A stretch of DNA of 41,812 bases from Luteolibacter sp. (GCA_021298895.1 JAJTHK010000040.1:1-41812); one strand, 5' to 3'. Numbered from the stretch's first letter, positions 14,714 through 22,923 are shown. The notes: a model not told the origin generated them from the letters alone. Program-made: numbers and translations.

Positions 14714-16504
14714 ATGATTGGAGAAAAGGTAACGAATTTGGCGGCTTATCGGTTTGTCGAGTTGTCTGGGCTGAAAGAGCTCCGGGAGGAGTTGCTGGCA
14801 TTATGTAAGGACGCGGGCTTAAAGGGGACGATTTTGTTGAGTGTGGAAGGGATCAATCTTTTCGTCGCGGGAGCGGAGCAGGGGGTGGATCAATTGATGG
14901 CTAGGTTGCGGCAGATTCGGGGTTTGGAAGATTTTGCGGGGAAAGTCAGCGTAAGCGATGATCAGCCATTCCGGCGGATGTTGGTTCGCATTAAGAAAGA
15001 GATTATTTCTTTCGGGATTGAAGGGGTAGTTCCAGGTAAACGGACTTCACCGAAGCTTTCCGCAAAGGAGTTGAAGCGGTGGTTGGATGAGGGTCGGAAA
15101 ATTACGTTGTTAGATACGCGCAACGATTATGAGGTGAAGTTGGGGACGTTTGAAGGAGCTATTGTTCCGGATATTCATACGTTCCGTGAATTTCCCAAGG
15201 CTGTTAGAGAACTTCCCGAGGAGATGAAGGATGAAACCATCGTGATGTTTTGCACAGGTGGAATTCGCTGTGAGAAAGCAGGTCCATTTATGGAGATGGA
15301 AGGTTTCAAGCATATCTATCAACTCGATGGCGGGATTTTGAAATATTTTGAGGAATGCGGAGGGGATCATTATCAAGGTGAGTGTTTTGTGTTTGATCAA
15401 CGCGTGGGCGTGGATCCGGCGTTGCAGGAAACAGATTCTGCGATGTGCTTTGTCTGCCAAGCTCCGCTAAAGGCTGAGGATCAAGAAGATCATCGATATA
15501 CGGAGAGCGTAAGTTGTCCGCATTGTTTTAAATCCGAACCTGAAAAAATGTCTCAGCGCATTGCCCAAGCGCAGGCGAGCTTGGATGAAGTGTGCCGGGT
15601 TTTACCGGGTTCAGTTCCTCAGGAAAACCGTAGGCCTGTGAATGTTGCGGCGAAGTATGACAAATGGACTTTATTAGATTTATTGGTGGAGCAGTTTCCG
15701 CAGATCAGTCGCGAGGAATGGGCACAGCGCTGCGCGGAGGGTCGGTTTGTGAGCTATGGTGGAAAAGTTCGATATGCGGAACATGTGGTTCGTGCGGGTG
15801 AACGGATTTTGCAGGTTTTCCCTCCTGCGGTGGAACCAGAGGTGGCGCGTGGGATTCGGATCCTGTGGGAGGATGAAGCTTTGGTGATGGTAGAAAAACC
15901 GGCGCCTTTACCGATGCATGCGAGCGGCCGTTATCATCGCAACACCTTGCAGTATTTGCTCAATCAAGTTTACGAGCCGAAGTTTTTGCGACCTGTGCAT
16001 CGTTTGGATGCGAACACTCGCGGCCTGGTTTTGTTTGCTCGCACCAGACATTTTTGCCGATTGCTGCAACAACAGTTTCTTAATGATAAGCTGGAGAAGA
16101 TTTACCGCGTCAAAGTTCAGGGAAGTCCTGAGTGGAATGAGAAAGTTTGTGAGTTTGCAATTTCAAAAGAGGTCGAAGGACCCGGGGGGCGTAGTGTGGA
16201 TGAAAAAGATGGATTATCGGCTCGCACGGAGTTCTCTGTGAAAGAACGTTGTGCTGATGCGACGACATGGCTTGAAGCGAAGCTGGGGAGCGGTCGGACC
16301 AATCAGATCCGTGTGCATCTTTGGGAACTGGGTTTTCCTGTGGTCGGCGATCCTTGTTATCTTCCCAACAAGCAGATGAGCGATAAGCAAACTTTGGAAG
16401 TGGGCGATCCTGCTATGGAGCTTGAGGCATGGAAACTGAGTTTCACGCATCCGATTTCAGGTAAGCGCATGATTTTCGAAAATGGCAAAGCCCTACAAGA
16501 ATGA
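14714..16504 (+). CDS. Fusion: TrhO-type rhodanese tRNA uridine hydroxylase (N-term) + RluA-family pseudouridine synthase with S4-like region (C-term)
   Basis: N-term GEKVTNLAAYRFVEL...LSVEGINLFVAG...LDTRNDYEVKLGTFEGA...VMFCTGGIRCEKAGPFM...CFVCQAPL; C-term VEKPAPLPMHASG...RPVHRLDANTRGLVLFART...LGSGRTNQIRVHLWELGFPVVGDP. One uninterrupted 596-aa frame. Confidence 0.88.
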   Translation: MIGEKVTNLAAYRFVELSGLKELREELLALCKDAGLKGTILLSVEGINLFVAGAEQGVDQLMARLRQIRGLEDFAGKVSVSDDQPFRRMLVRIKKEIISFGIEGVVPGKRTSPKLSAKELKRWLDEGRKITLLDTRNDYEVKLGTFEGAIVPDIHTFREFPKAVRELPEEMKDETIVMFCTGGIRCEKAGPFMEMEGFKHIYQLDGGILKYFEECGGDHYQGECFVFDQRVGVDPALQETDSAMCFVCQAPLKAEDQEDHRYTESVSCPHCFKSEPEKMSQRIAQAQASLDEVCRVLPGSVPQENRRPVNVAAKYDKWTLLDLLVEQFPQISREEWAQRCAEGRFVSYGGKVRYAEHVVRAGERILQVFPPAVEPEVARGIRILWEDEALVMVEKPAPLPMHASGRYHRNTLQYLLNQVYEPKFLRPVHRLDANTRGLVLFARTRHFCRLLQQQFLNDKLEKIYRVKVQGSPEWNEKVCEFAISKEVEGPGGRSVDEKDGLSARTEFSVKERCADATTWLEAKLGSGRTNQIRVHLWELGFPVVGDPCYLPNKQMSDKQTLEVGDPAMELEAWKLSFTHPISGKRMIFENGKALQE

Positions 16505-17445
16505 ACCTTCCGTGGATTTATCAGGCGTCTAAGCAGAAGAAACTCATGGTAGGAGTTTCCGGTGGATTGGATTCCATGGCATTGCTTCATTTGTTGCATG
16601 ATGCGAGATTTAAAAATGTGGTGGTATGCCATCTCGATCATGGATTGAGAGGAAAGGAATCTGCAGGCGACGCGCAGTTTGTGAAACGTGTTGGCAAGCA
16701 ACTGGGTTATGAAGTCATCGCTGCGAAAATGAATCTGCGTGAGAAGATGAAACAGTCTGGAATCTCGTTAGAAACAGCGGGCAGAGAAGCTAGGCATGAG
16801 TTTTTTTCCGCATGCGGTAAGCAACATCGCTGCAAGGTTTTGTTGCTCGCTCATCATGCGGATGATCAGGCGGAGACGATTTTATGGAATTTACTCAGAG
16901 GTTCGTTGGGTTGTCGTGGGATGAGTGAGGTGACAGAGATGAAAATGGGTGGGAGAGAGATTTTCGTGGTTCGTCCATTGTTAGAAATCCGAAAATCTGA
17001 TCTCAAATCATGGATGCTGGAGCGGAAATTAAGCTGGCGAGAAGATGCAACCAATGCGGTGAACGATGTGGTGCGGAATCGTTTGAGAAACGAAGCGATC
17101 CCGTTGCTGGATGAAATCGCCAAGCGTGACATCACACCGAACTTGCTGCGCGCAGCGGAAATCGATAGCGAATGGCGGGAACTGTTGGATTGGAGTATTT
17201 GCGCAGCTGCTGCGATCGATCCGCAAGGTCGCTTGCACACAGGTGCTTTGAAAGAATTGCCTGCGGTTTTATCCCGTGCGGTGATTGCGGATTATTTAAA
17301 GAGGAAGCAGATCGAGAATTTGGATTGGCGCTTGTTGGAGCGATGCTTGGAACTGCTTGATGTGGAAAAGGCCGCCAGCGTAAATCTCCCAGGTGGACGT
17401 CGTTTGAGGAGGAAAGCGGGTAGGATTTTTGTTGAAGAAAGCTAG
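16501..17445 (+). CDS. tilS: tRNA(Ile)-lysidine synthase
   Basis: PP-loop VGVSGGLDSMALLHLLHDA; HLDHGLRGKESAGDAQFV; LLLAHHADDQAETILWNLLRGS; starts inside the ATGA overlap with the preceding CDS. Confidence 0.93.
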   Translation: MNLPWIYQASKQKKLMVGVSGGLDSMALLHLLHDARFKNVVVCHLDHGLRGKESAGDAQFVKRVGKQLGYEVIAAKMNLREKMKQSGISLETAGREARHEFFSACGKQHRCKVLLLAHHADDQAETILWNLLRGSLGCRGMSEVTEMKMGGREIFVVRPLLEIRKSDLKSWMLERKLSWREDATNAVNDVVRNRLRNEAIPLLDEIAKRDITPNLLRAAEIDSEWRELLDWSICAAAAIDPQGRLHTGALKELPAVLSRAVIADYLKRKQIENLDWRLLERCLELLDVEKAASVNLPGGRRLRRKAGRIFVEES

Positions 17446-17455
17446 ATGTCTAAAT

Positions 17456-17604
17456 CGCCGGAGGCTTTGGACTGCAGCAATCATTTGCAGCTCTAAGAGT
17501 TCGTGCGTTTATACAAAGCTGCAGGTAGTTGCCTCGCATGCCGTGGATAACGCATCCCCTTAAATGCTGGGAATAAGAATCCCAGCAGTCCAAAGCCTGC
17601 GGCG
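17456..17604. repeat. About 149-bp element with 22-bp imperfect terminal inverted repeats
   Basis: CGCCGGAGGCTTTGGACTGCAG (17456-17477) versus reverse complement CGCCGCAGGCTTTGGACTGCTG of 17583-17604 (20/22); internal hairpin TGCTGGGA-N7-TCCCAGCA. Confidence 0.6.
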
Positions 17605-17618
17605 CCAAAACCCTGAGC

Positions 17619-17858
17619 TTGCAATGTCACCAGAATTTGATCCAAATTCTTACCGTGTCAGAAACTGAGTCATCGAATGAAAAAGCGCGGCGCTGGGGGG
17701 CATTTGTCTGCCCTGATTGTCGATTCTTGTTTCGTATCCCAGGCGATCACGATGGACTCGGAATCGTATGTCCCTCATGCCGACGCATGTTGCGGATCCC
17801 AAAAGACGGGGATGCTGTCTCGCCGCTGATCAAGCCAATCAAGAGGATCCGAGGGTGA
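17619..17858 (+). CDS. Small zinc-ribbon protein (CxxC...CxxC)
   Basis: FVCPDCRFLFRIPGDHDGLGIVCPSCRRMLRIPKDGD; two CPxC knuckles; exact start uncertain. Confidence 0.6.
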   Translation: MQCHQNLIQILTVSETESSNEKARRWGAFVCPDCRFLFRIPGDHDGLGIVCPSCRRMLRIPKDGDAVSPLIKPIKRIRG

Positions 17859-17871
17859 ATTGAAATTCTAA

Positions 17872-17975
17872 CAAATCAACAATCAAAAATCGTCAATCAT
17901 CAATCGGAAATCAATTCGTGAAAGGCACGATTTGGCATTCCGATTTGATTGGCGATTGACGATTGATAATTTTTG
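17872..17975. repeat. Heptad-periodic long hairpin between convergent genes
   Basis: AATC at 17874, 17881, 17888, 17895, 17902, 17909 (exact 7-bp spacing); arms 17884-17918 and 17941-17975 complementary at 29/35 without gaps. Confidence 0.7.
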
Positions 17976-18009
17976 AATGAAGAGAAAGGGACAGGATTGT
18001 CCCTTCTCC

Positions 18010-18957
18010 TTATTTCTTAACGTCCCAACGGAGGATACGGCCCCATTTGTTCCACTCGGTGGTGACGACGTTGCCGTCTTTGTCGAAAGTGACGCCGTGA
18101 GGTGATGTGGTGATACCTTCGCGCCATGCTTCAGGATTGACGTTGTTGGTGTTGAATTCTTTCGGGTTGTCGTTAGGGCCTAATACTTTGAGGACTTTGC
18201 CTTCTTTATCGAGGATGGTGACGCCGCTGGCGAGTTGGGCGACGGCGACGAGATCGCCATGGAAATCAACGGTGCAAGGTTTCGGAACTTTTTCAGCATA
18301 TACGCCGATGAATGTGCCATCGAGATTGAGGTGAATGAGGCGGTCGTTGGTGCGATCGCAAACGAGAACGCGGACAGGGTCGAAGCGATAGTCGAAGGCG
18401 AATTTATGAGCAGTTTTCAAATTGTATGGCTCGGCTTTGCCTGCGGTGGTGGATTTGAATTTTCCTTCTTTGTCGAAGATGAGGATGCGATCGGATGCGT
18501 AGCCATCGATTAGCCAGATGTCGCCGTTCGGTGCGCGGTCGGCGTGAGTGAGGGCAAATTTTTTGCCTACTTCTTCGGGAATTGCGGTCATCGGGATTTC
18601 CATAAGAATTTCACCTTCTGTGGAAAGTTTGAGGAAAGCGGATTTTTCATCTTTTAAGCAAGCGGCGTAGATGATGTCTTTGCCGTCTTCTTGGACCATG
18701 GTAAAACCGTGGTGGTTGTTGCGGGCGTTTGGGAGGTTGCGGAGGTATTTGCCTTCGTGTGAGTAAACTTGAATGCCGCTTTTTTCTCCACCGACGATGG
18801 ATACGTAAAAATTGCCTTTTGAATCAACATCGATTTCACCGTGTGAATCGCCGACGTGGGCGAGTCCTTCTGGAGCTTTCAGCCAGTCTTTGTGGTGTTC
18901 GAATTCGTGGGCGGTGGCAGCGGTTATCAGTGCGGCGAGCAGTAGGATTGGTTTCAT
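18010..18957 (-). CDS. Secreted NHL-repeat/beta-propeller protein
   Basis: Signal peptide MKPILLLAALITAATA; repeated DxxGNFYV, DKEGK..., HGVTFDKDGNVVTTEWNKWGRILRW blades. Confidence 0.75.
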   Translation of the reverse strand: MKPILLLAALITAATAHEFEHHKDWLKAPEGLAHVGDSHGEIDVDSKGNFYVSIVGGEKSGIQVYSHEGKYLRNLPNARNNHHGFTMVQEDGKDIIYAACLKDEKSAFLKLSTEGEILMEIPMTAIPEEVGKKFALTHADRAPNGDIWLIDGYASDRILIFDKEGKFKSTTAGKAEPYNLKTAHKFAFDYRFDPVRVLVCDRTNDRLIHLNLDGTFIGVYAEKVPKPCTVDFHGDLVAVAQLASGVTILDKEGKVLKVLGPNDNPKEFNTNNVNPEAWREGITTSPHGVTFDKDGNVVTTEWNKWGRILRWDVKK

Positions 18958-18969
18958 GTTTTTAAAAAA

Positions 18970-19126
18970 GTTCTTGGTTCTTAGTTTTTGGTTCGTGGTT
19001 CGTGGTTCGTTGTTCGTTGTTCTTAGTTCTTAGTTCTTAGTTCTTAGTTCTTAGTTCTTAGTTCTTAGTTCTTAGTTCAAATTTGAAATTTGAAATTTGA
19101 AATTTGAAATTTGAAATTTGAAATTT
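18970..19126. repeat. Phase-locked heptanucleotide array, GTTCKTN units switching to TTTGAAA units
   Basis: About 16 GTTC-type units from 18970 (GTTCTTG, GTTCTTA, GTTCGTG, GTTCGTT, then GTTCTTA run) followed in the same 7-bp phase by six TTTGAAA units from 19082. Confidence 0.95.
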
Positions 19127-19550
19127 AAGCGCAGCGTGGGCAGGTGCCGAAGAATTCGAGTTCATGATACAGGCCTTGGTAGCCAGTTTTTTCGCGAATT
19201 TCATTTTCGAGATTATGAACTGGGCAAGGGGCTTGAATTGCTTCGATTTTGCCGCAGCCCGTGCAGATCAGGTAATCGCTGTGTTTTCCGGGTTGGAGTA
19301 GGGTAAAATAGGCGGCGCGTTCGTGGAGGCCGAGTCGACGGATAATGGCGTGTTCGGTGAGGCGCTGGAGCAAACGATAAACTGTGGCTTTATCGCAAAG
19401 GCCAGTAAGGCGCTTTGATGTGGAGAGTTCGGCGAGGGTCATGGGGCGGGGATTCTCCATGAGGGTTAAAATCAATTCCTCCAATGCCTTTGTTCGGCGC
19501 AGGCCGAGGTCTCGGCAGCGCGCGATGACTTGTTTGAGAGGGGTTTCCAT
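19125..19550 (-). CDS. Fur family transcriptional regulator
   Basis: LRRTKALEELILTLMENPRPMTLAELS...DKATVYRLLQRLTEHAIIRRLGLHERAAYFTL...HSDYLICTGCGKIEAI...GTCPRCA. Confidence 0.9.
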   Translation of the reverse strand: METPLKQVIARCRDLGLRRTKALEELILTLMENPRPMTLAELSTSKRLTGLCDKATVYRLLQRLTEHAIIRRLGLHERAAYFTLLQPGKHSDYLICTGCGKIEAIQAPCPVHNLENEIREKTGYQGLYHELEFFGTCPRCA

Positions 19551-19590
19551 GGATGAAGGTAAAATTTTGGATGCGGGAAAGAATATGGAT

Positions 19591-19607
19591 GCGGGCAGGA
19601 TGCCCGC
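19591..19607. repeat. REP-like hairpin between ruvB and fur
   Basis: GCGGGCA-GGA-TGCCCGC, 7-bp perfect stem with 3-nt loop, followed by GCTCCCC. Confidence 0.5.
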
Positions 19608-19615
19608 GCTCCCCT

Positions 19616-20647
19616 TTAAAAGAGTTTTGTCTGTGGATCTTCAGGTTTCAAGGATGGAACGGGGGCGCCGATTTTTTCATAGGCGGCGGGCATGGCGGTG
19701 CGGCCGCGCGGGGTGCGCTGGATGAAGCCTTGCATGATAAGGAAAGGCTCATGGACTTCTTCTAGGGTGGCGGCGTCTTCCCCTACAGCGACTGCCAAGG
19801 AGTTCAAACCAACTGGGCCGCCGCCAAATTTATAGATCATGGCTTCGAGCAGGCGTTTGTCCATTTCATCGAGTCCATCAGAATCGATCTCAATCATGGC
19901 GAGCGCGGCAGCTGCGTTGGCTTGATCGATGATGCCTTTGCCACGGACTTGAGCGAAGTCGCGGACCCAACGCAGTAGAGCATTGGCAACGCGGGGCGTG
20001 CCTCGGGAACGGGAAGCGATTTCGAGAGCACCTGCGCGATGGATTTCAGTTTCTAACAATCCGGCAGAGCGTTCGATGATGTCGGCAAGTTCTTCGCGGT
20101 TGTAGTAATCGAGTCGGTTGATCAAACCGAAGCGCGAGCGCAGCGGAGCGGTGAGCATGCCGGAGCGTGTGGTGGCGCCGACGAGGGTGAAGCGCGGGAG
20201 GTTGATCTGGATGGAGCGAGCGGATGGGCCGGAGTCGATGATGATATCGAGACGGTAATCCTCCATCGCGGGGTAGAGGTATTCTTCGATCGCGGGGTGG
20301 AGGCGATGGATTTCATCGATGAACAAGACGTCGCCTTTCTGGATGTTGGTGAGGATGCCTGCGAGATCTCCGGCTTTTTCGATTTGTGGGCCAGAGGTGG
20401 TGTGCATCTGGGTGCCAGCGGCCTTGGCGATGAGGTTGGCGAGGGTGGTTTTTCCAAGACCCGGAGGACCGGAGAGGAGGACATGGTCGAGGACATCACC
20501 GCGTTGTTTCGCAGCTTCCAACATGAGGAGGATGCGATCCTTGACTTTTTCCTGCCCGATGAATTCCGAAAACGCAGGGGGGCGCAGTGAGACGTCAAAA
20601 GGCGTCGGCGGCGCTGCCGTGGTTTGTTGGTAGAAGTTCTCGGACAT
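19616..20647 (-). CDS. ruvB: Holliday junction branch migration DNA helicase RuvB
   Basis: [107 protein letters not shown]. Confidence 0.98.
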   Translation of the reverse strand: MSENFYQQTTAAPPTPFDVSLRPPAFSEFIGQEKVKDRILLMLEAAKQRGDVLDHVLLSGPPGLGKTTLANLIAKAAGTQMHTTSGPQIEKAGDLAGILTNIQKGDVLFIDEIHRLHPAIEEYLYPAMEDYRLDIIIDSGPSARSIQINLPRFTLVGATTRSGMLTAPLRSRFGLINRLDYYNREELADIIERSAGLLETEIHRAGALEIASRSRGTPRVANALLRWVRDFAQVRGKGIIDQANAAAALAMIEIDSDGLDEMDKRLLEAMIYKFGGGPVGLNSLAVAVGEDAATLEEVHEPFLIMQGFIQRTPRGRTAMPAAYEKIGAPVPSLKPEDPQTKLF

Positions 20648-20766
20648 GGGGTCGGACTGGATGTTAAAATGCTTAAAATATCAAATGCTGAAAGAACAAT
20701 GTGTTGGATTGGTGGATTTTTGGCTCGCCTGTGGGGGTGGTATCGACCTCATCATCATGTGTTGAA

Positions 20767-21261
20767 ATGAAGCTGCTGTTAATAAATTGCCTGTTTTGCA
20801 TGTCATTGCCTGTGCTGGCAGGGGATTTTGATGGTTGGTATTTCAAGTTTCTCTCTGTGGAGCGCAAAATCGCGGGCGAAACGCGATCTGAGCATGGGAA
20901 GGTGGTGGGTGCATTCACAGGCACGGCATCTGGGGAGATCTCGGCCGATGGCAGATCGTTTACTGAGAAATTTGAGTATCTCTACATGCCGGAGGAGCAT
21001 CATGTGAAAGAGAAGCTGCTTTGGATAAAAGGCGAAGATGGGGTTTTTAGGGCAACGGCTGAATTACCAGACGGGAATAAATTTTTCTGCGAGTTAACCG
21101 TGAAGGATGAAAATCATTACCAATTGAAAACGACTTTTGAAGATGGCAGGACTTGTGAGACCAATGCGGAGCTAAAAGAAGACGGTGTTCTGCATGCGGT
21201 CGATACGGCGAAAGACGAAGAGGGAAATATTATTTTCACCCTGAAATACACGAAAACATAG
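20767..21261 (+). CDS. Secreted hypothetical protein
   Basis: Signal peptide MKLLLINCLFCMSLPVLA; 3 bp before the next CDS; start set at internal ATG. Confidence 0.55.
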   Translation: MKLLLINCLFCMSLPVLAGDFDGWYFKFLSVERKIAGETRSEHGKVVGAFTGTASGEISADGRSFTEKFEYLYMPEEHHVKEKLLWIKGEDGVFRATAELPDGNKFFCELTVKDENHYQLKTTFEDGRTCETNAELKEDGVLHAVDTAKDEEGNIIFTLKYTKT

Positions 21262-21264
21262 TAA

Positions 21265-22824
21265 ATGAAACAACTGCGTATTTTAATTCCTGTCGTCTGC
21301 CTGATTGGTTTGGCGGTTTTATTTTTTAACCGACCACCGACTGAAGAAAAGAAGGCGACACTAAAAAAGAATGGGCCAGTTCAGGAGGTTCAAGAAGTTG
21401 AGGTAACTCCGCCGATTGATGAGAAAATGCACATCTATCTCGTGATTGGTGAGGGTAAAGTAGGTGAGGTTTCAACGGATTCCAAAGAGGCTAAGTTCAT
21501 AGATCGCTGTGTGCAATTGAATCATAAGAACGAATGGGTGCCCATGGTGGATGGGAATGATTCTGAGCATTCTTTTGTTAGAAAGCTTCTAGGTAAAAAT
21601 AAGTCGCTCAAAATTGGATTGGTTTTAAGTAAGCGAGAGAATACTAAGATAGATGCATGGATGGACAGGAATTTGCCTGAGACCCGTGAAATGCGACAAC
21701 TGGCGAAACACGCGATTCAGGGTGGGGATTTCAAAGGTGTGTTGTGGTTGCATGGAAATGAAGTGATTGAGGGAGATCTTGATAAAATGAAATCTTTCAT
21801 TGGTGAGCTTCGCAGTCATATCGGTGATCCCAATCTTCCATTCATCATCGGCATGGTTCAAGGGTCGGAATCGGCTCAAATGCAGTTCGCAAAAATTCCG
21901 GAGAGTATTCACGTGACTGCGTTTGCCAGTGCAGGAAGCACGGAATTATTAGGTGAGAGCTATGTAGAGAAGATGAAAGAACTGCGAGTGGTTTACGATA
22001 AAGTCACACCCAAACCACCGACCGATCTGAAATTTATCGATCCACATGTGCATGCAATGTCGGTGACCCCGCTTGGATTGCGTGCGGTGGCAAACTGGAT
22101 GGATGAGCGGAATGTGGAGCGCTGCATCGTGAGTCCGCTGATGCACAAAGGCTCGCATCCCCAGAATGAGGAGGAATATCAGATTATGTTAGAAAATTTT
22201 CGTCCATACAAAGGAAAGATCGATCGCATGTGCATCATCAATGCCGGAGATGTCAAAACGGCCGAAGAAGCGGTTGCGATTTTGAAACGTGAGGTCGCCG
22301 ATGGTGCGATTGCTTTTGGAGAACATTACGGAGTGGGACTGATGTTCGACGATCCAAAGAATCTGATGCTGTATGAAGCATGCGAGACAGTTGGTATTCC
22401 GGTCATGTTTCACATCGATCAAAACAAAAACATGGTTGAGCCAGGAATGGAGAGGGTGGACAAGGTTTTGAAAAAATATCCCAAGTGCACGCTGGTGGCA
22501 CATGCGTATTGGTGGCGGCAGCTGGGGAGTGGAGCGTGCGACCGTCAGCTAAAGGAACATCCGAATTTGTACGCCGATATGTCAGGGAAAGTTGTGATTG
22601 ATGTACTCAATCGCGATCGGGCGTATGCGCGCGAGTTTCTGATACGGAATCAGGATAAAATTCTTTGGGCAACGGATGAGGGTTGGTGGTCGTTTGGCGG
22701 CAAAGACAAACAAATGAATCAGCACTACACGTTTCTGGAGGGATTGGATTTGCCGGATGAAGTTCGGAGGAAAATTTATCGAGAGAACTCGGAGAAGGTA
22801 TATGGGTTGAATGCTAAGAAGTAA
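21265..22824 (+). CDS. Membrane-anchored/secreted protein: degenerate SGNH/CE6-like domain + amidohydrolase_2-like TIM-barrel domain
   Basis: N-terminal TM; IYLVIGEGKVGE...GVLWLHGNEV...LRSHIGDPNLPFIIGMV resembles sialate-O-acetylesterase-type fold; C-term FIDPHVHAMSVTPLGL...VMFHIDQNK...LVAHAYWWR...ILWATDEGWW amidohydrolase. Confidence 0.7.
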   Translation: MKQLRILIPVVCLIGLAVLFFNRPPTEEKKATLKKNGPVQEVQEVEVTPPIDEKMHIYLVIGEGKVGEVSTDSKEAKFIDRCVQLNHKNEWVPMVDGNDSEHSFVRKLLGKNKSLKIGLVLSKRENTKIDAWMDRNLPETREMRQLAKHAIQGGDFKGVLWLHGNEVIEGDLDKMKSFIGELRSHIGDPNLPFIIGMVQGSESAQMQFAKIPESIHVTAFASAGSTELLGESYVEKMKELRVVYDKVTPKPPTDLKFIDPHVHAMSVTPLGLRAVANWMDERNVERCIVSPLMHKGSHPQNEEEYQIMLENFRPYKGKIDRMCIINAGDVKTAEEAVAILKREVADGAIAFGEHYGVGLMFDDPKNLMLYEACETVGIPVMFHIDQNKNMVEPGMERVDKVLKKYPKCTLVAHAYWWRQLGSGACDRQLKEHPNLYADMSGKVVIDVLNRDRAYAREFLIRNQDKILWATDEGWWSFGGKDKQMNQHYTFLEGLDLPDEVRRKIYRENSEKVYGLNAKK

Positions 22825-22896
22825 GAATTTTTTACCACAGAGGCACGGAGGAAGAAGGAGGACGCGGAGAAGATGTTAGATTTGCTGGGGTTATGG

Positions 22897-22923
22897 AAAA
22901 GCCGGCTGAAAGCTCGGCTCTCC
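22897..22923 (+). repeat. REP-like palindrome copy 1 (AGCCGGCTGAAAGCTCGGCTCTCC)
   Basis: Same core and CGGCTCTCC tail as copies 2 and 3; lies between the amidohydrolase gene and the 3' end of the hemoglobin gene. Confidence 0.7.

Noticed and set aside
18970-19126. CRISPR array
   Set aside because: Repeat unit is 7 bp with no spacers and no cas genes nearby; it is a tandem heptamer array.
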